This document shows positions 33,103-34,754 of a DNA stretch of 34,754 bases, in pieces. The DNA is taken from contig CANIJN010000026.1 in assembly GCA_947467625.1 (NCBI GenBank), positions 1 through 34,754 of the forward strand. The letters are read 5' to 3'. The notes beneath the pieces were generated by a model. The model searched no databases, had not been told where the DNA came from, and saw nothing but the letters and a program-made list of their open reading frames with translations. The stretch comes from Opitutia bacterium (lineage in GTDB: Bacteria > Verrucomicrobiota > Verrucomicrobiia > Opitutales > Opitutaceae). Every line of letters starts with the position of its first letter. Positions within the stretch are counted from its first letter, which is position 1. The translations under genes and the position numbers were made by a program.

Positions 33103-34128
33103 ATGGCCACGACACTTTTCACACAGAACACCATCGCCTGCATCTGGGATTTCGACAAGACCTTAATCCCGGAATACATGCAGTCGCCGCTCTTCCGCCG
33201 CTACGGCATCGATGAAGCCAACTTCTGGGCAGAGACCAACGGCCTCATAGAGCAGTACCGCAGCCGGGGCTATCACCTCGCCGGCGAACTCGGCTACCTC
33301 AATCATCTCCTCACGTACACCCTCGCCGGTCCGCTCGCCGGCTTGAACAACAAGATCCTTTTTGATTGCGGGGCCGACATTAAGTTTTACCCCGGCCTAC
33401 CCGAGTTTTTTAACCGCGCCAAAGCGTTCGTCCAAGAAAAGCCCGAGTACCAAAAACACGAAATCTCGCTCGAGCATTACGTCGTCAGCACCGGCATTGC
33501 CCAGATGGTGCGCGGCAGTGCCATCGCCAAACACATCGACGGTGTCTGGGCCTGCGAGTTCATCGAGAACCCACTGCAACCGGGCTTCCTCAAGCAGAAT
33601 GAAATGGCACTAGAGGCCGCGTCCGAGATCTCGCAGATCGGGATGGTCATCGACAATACCGGCAAGACCCGCGCGATTTTCGAGATCAACAAGGGCACCA
33701 ACAAAAACCCCGCAATCGACGTCAATTCCAAGATGCAATCCGAGGACCGGAGAATCCCGCTGCAAAATATGATCTACATCGCCGACGGTCCGAGCGACGT
33801 GCCGAGTTTTGCTGTCGTCAAAGGCGGCGGCGGTCGCGCCTACGCGGTCTACAATCCGGAAAAGCCGGAAGAATTCGCCCAGAACGATCGCTTGCTACAG
33901 TCTGGCCGCATCCACGGCTACGGCCCAGCCGACTACCGTGAAACGAGCAGCACCACGCAATGGCTGCGGATGCATCTCCATCAAATTTGCGATCGCATTG
34001 TTACCGACCGGGAAGCTGCCGTCGCACTGAAGGCGACCCGTCCACCCCGCCATCTCACTGCCACACCGGAGGAGCAAGCCGCCAAACGCGCCTCCAAAAG
34101 TCCCCGGCAGGCGTCGTTCTTAGAGTAG
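33103..34128 (+). CDS. HAD-superfamily phosphatase (phosphoserine phosphatase-like)
   Basis: A 341-residue cytosolic hydrolase. Motif I is DFDKTL (nucleophile Asp16, acid/base Asp18), motif II is the Thr/Ser in HYVVSTGIAQM, and motif IV is IADGPSDVPSFAVVKGGGG, so the aspartyl-phosphate machinery is complete. The region between motifs I and II (about 25-110) forms a helical cap, as in C1-type HADs. The C-terminal tail (TATPEEQAAKRASKSPRQASFLE) is basic and probably disordered. ATG 33103 is preceded by GCGGATCAGCC with no good Shine-Dalgarno. The gene diverges from prfA. The substrate cannot be told from sequence; phosphoserine phosphatase itself is usually shorter, so a different phosphomonoester is possible. 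Confidence 0.85.
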   Translation: MATTLFTQNTIACIWDFDKTLIPEYMQSPLFRRYGIDEANFWAETNGLIEQYRSRGYHLAGELGYLNHLLTYTLAGPLAGLNNKILFDCGADIKFYPGLPEFFNRAKAFVQEKPEYQKHEISLEHYVVSTGIAQMVRGSAIAKHIDGVWACEFIENPLQPGFLKQNEMALEAASEISQIGMVIDNTGKTRAIFEINKGTNKNPAIDVNSKMQSEDRRIPLQNMIYIADGPSDVPSFAVVKGGGGRAYAVYNPEKPEEFAQNDRLLQSGRIHGYGPADYRETSSTTQWLRMHLHQICDRIVTDREAAVALKATRPPRHLTATPEEQAAKRASKSPRQASFLE

Positions 34129-34280
34129 CGATTCGCCCCATTGCCCCGAAGCTTGCTCAGGTTTGATTTAGGGTGTGGAGAGAATTACGGGAGCGTGCTT
34201 GCTCGCGGCGGGCGTGCGTTTCGCCGGTCCTTCTCCGCGCCCCTCAAATCTCCCCGTGTTATATGCCCGTCTCCATCCAC

Positions 34281-34320
34281 AAAAAAGCCCCAGCTTTGCA
34301 TAGGCTTTGCAGCCGGGGCT
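34281..34320 (-). terminator. Rho-independent terminator on the minus strand
   Basis: AGCCCC (34286-34291) pairs with GGGGCT (34315-34320). The stem extends through GCT/AGC after one A-C mismatch. On the minus strand the hairpin is followed by six T (34286-34281). It faces transcription coming from the right, where only the decayed IS66 fragment lies, so it may be a relic of a lost gene or block read-through into the HAD gene's 3' end. Confidence 0.8.
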
Positions 34321-34399
34321 CGTAAAACAACGAGTCTAGTTATTGGCCCGACCGGCTAATATTGCTGCTCGGATCAATTGGCGTCACTGGCGTGCCAGG

Positions 34400-34640
34400 C
34401 GGTGGGGTGACTCCCGCTGGAGGGGGGCAACCGGCGCAACGGCAACGGTTGGGGGTCGACGAACCGGCCTGCGCACACTTCCAGCCCTACGATCAGCGCC
34501 CACAGTTGCACCGCGGTCAGCGGATCGACCGTACCGCTCGCCGGCCACGTCAGCGTGCCGGCGTCGAGCCGCTTGCTGCACGGCCACCAGCCCGCGCCGT
34601 CGTGCGTTAACAATTTTATATCGCCACCAATTTCCTTGGA
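34400..34640 (-). pseudogene. Decayed IS66-family tnpB (orf2) fragment
   Basis: The minus-strand frame open from 34718 to 34374 contains DIKLLTHDGAGWW, then KRLDAGTLTWP and LTAVQLWALIVGLEV. This matches the core of IS66 TnpB proteins (R-I-K-L-L..D..G.W...KRL..G...WP..., then a L.LL.GL helix). The N-terminal third of TnpB (the MRKGFDGL-type region) is missing, and the C-terminus runs into unrelated Pro/Arg-rich sequence. No tnpC transposase or terminal inverted repeat is recognisable in the window, so this is a remnant rather than an active element. TnpB is an accessory protein of IS66 transposition; its presence marks a past insertion here. Confidence 0.55.
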
Positions 34641-34670
34641 CACGGGACAGTAAACCCGAAAGCCAAGGAA
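34632..34670 (+). promoter_or_regulatory. Hairpin enclosing the ribosome binding site of the next gene
   Basis: TTCCTTGG (34632-34639) is perfectly complementary to CCAAGGAA (34663-34670). A nested CGGG/CCCG pair (34643-34646 and 34655-34658) closes an 8-base loop. The AAGGA Shine-Dalgarno (34665-34669) sits in the 3' arm, six bases before ATG 34675, so folding would hide it. An AT-rich stretch (34607-34622, GTTAACAATTTTATAT) just upstream could hold the promoter -10. Confidence 0.5.
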
Positions 34671-34674
34671 TCCG

Positions 34675-34754
34675 ATGACTGATCCTGATGAATCGAAACG
34701 CGCAACCCAACTCGCCAAGCCGGAGCCCCCGGCGGAGCCGCCGGGGGCTCCGGC
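34675..34754 (+). CDS. N-terminus of an unidentified protein (partial, runs off the window)
   Basis: ATG 34675 has one of the clearest Shine-Dalgarno sequences in the window (AAGGA, 34665-34669). It reads MTDPDESKRATQLAKPEP, then PAEPPGAP, to the window edge. The visible part is short, charged and Pro-rich, and no family can be named. It lies opposite the IS66 tnpB fragment, so the frame could be fortuitous, but the ribosome binding site and the preceding hairpin favour a real gene. The sequence beyond 34754 is needed to judge it. Confidence 0.45.
   Translation, partial: MTDPDESKRATQLAKPEPPAEPPGAP

Noticed and set aside
34141-34359. A short plus-strand frame after the HAD phosphatase
   Set aside because: It spans the minus-strand terminator hairpin and has no protein-like features.

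Overview
The window reads as a chromosomal segment of a GC-rich member of the Verrucomicrobiota, most likely the Opitutaceae. This is inferred from several signs. The TonB-dependent receptor has the N-terminal style I associate with that family (EF-hand-like loop, then VVALSPFEV and a GYYGANTMSGTR-type plug start). There is a giant Calx-beta surface protein with C-terminal EF-hand/'TEDGF' repeats. Shine-Dalgarno signals are mostly weak or absent, and GC content is high. No rRNA, tRNA or CRISPR was seen.

Layout. (1) 255-4745: housekeeping block with hemB (minus) diverging from cysS and thrS (plus); bases 1-254 hold nothing I recognise. (2) 5167-8718: a large TonB-dependent receptor (plus), convergent with (3) a 2925-residue secreted or anchored metalloprotease/Calx-beta protein (8972-17749, minus). 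(4) 17955-19901: a fused LpxL-type acyltransferase plus GT9 glycosyltransferase. (5) 20051-22279: two oligopeptide ABC-transporter ATPases (OppD/OppF type) without permeases or binding protein, then a frameshifted hicA toxin remnant (22300-22499). (6) 22627-27062, minus: TonB-dependent receptor, M3 oligopeptidase and cupin, closely spaced like an operon. Upstream of it is a small ferredoxin gene with its own terminator. (7) 27710-31002, plus: rhomboid-family membrane protein and a Prc-type tail-specific protease. (8) 31012-32989, minus: prfA-prmC, one base apart, diverging from a HAD phosphatase (33103-34128). (9) 34129-34754: a decayed IS66 tnpB fragment, a minus-strand terminator, and the start of a plus-strand gene whose ribosome binding site lies in the 3' arm of a hairpin.

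How the genes may work together. Proteolysis and peptide handling recur: M6-like protease, M3 oligopeptidase, Prc, rhomboid and OppDF. Two outer-membrane receptors and a lipid A/LPS-type fusion enzyme complete a strongly envelope-oriented region. hemB, cysS, thrS, prfA and prmC are core metabolism and translation. The most unusual structures are a circularly permuted module nested inside a Calx-beta domain of the giant protein, the acyltransferase-glycosyltransferase fusion, EF-hand loops on both a TonB receptor and the giant protein's C-terminus, and a threonyl-tRNA synthetase lacking its TGS domain and carrying an insertion next to the active site.
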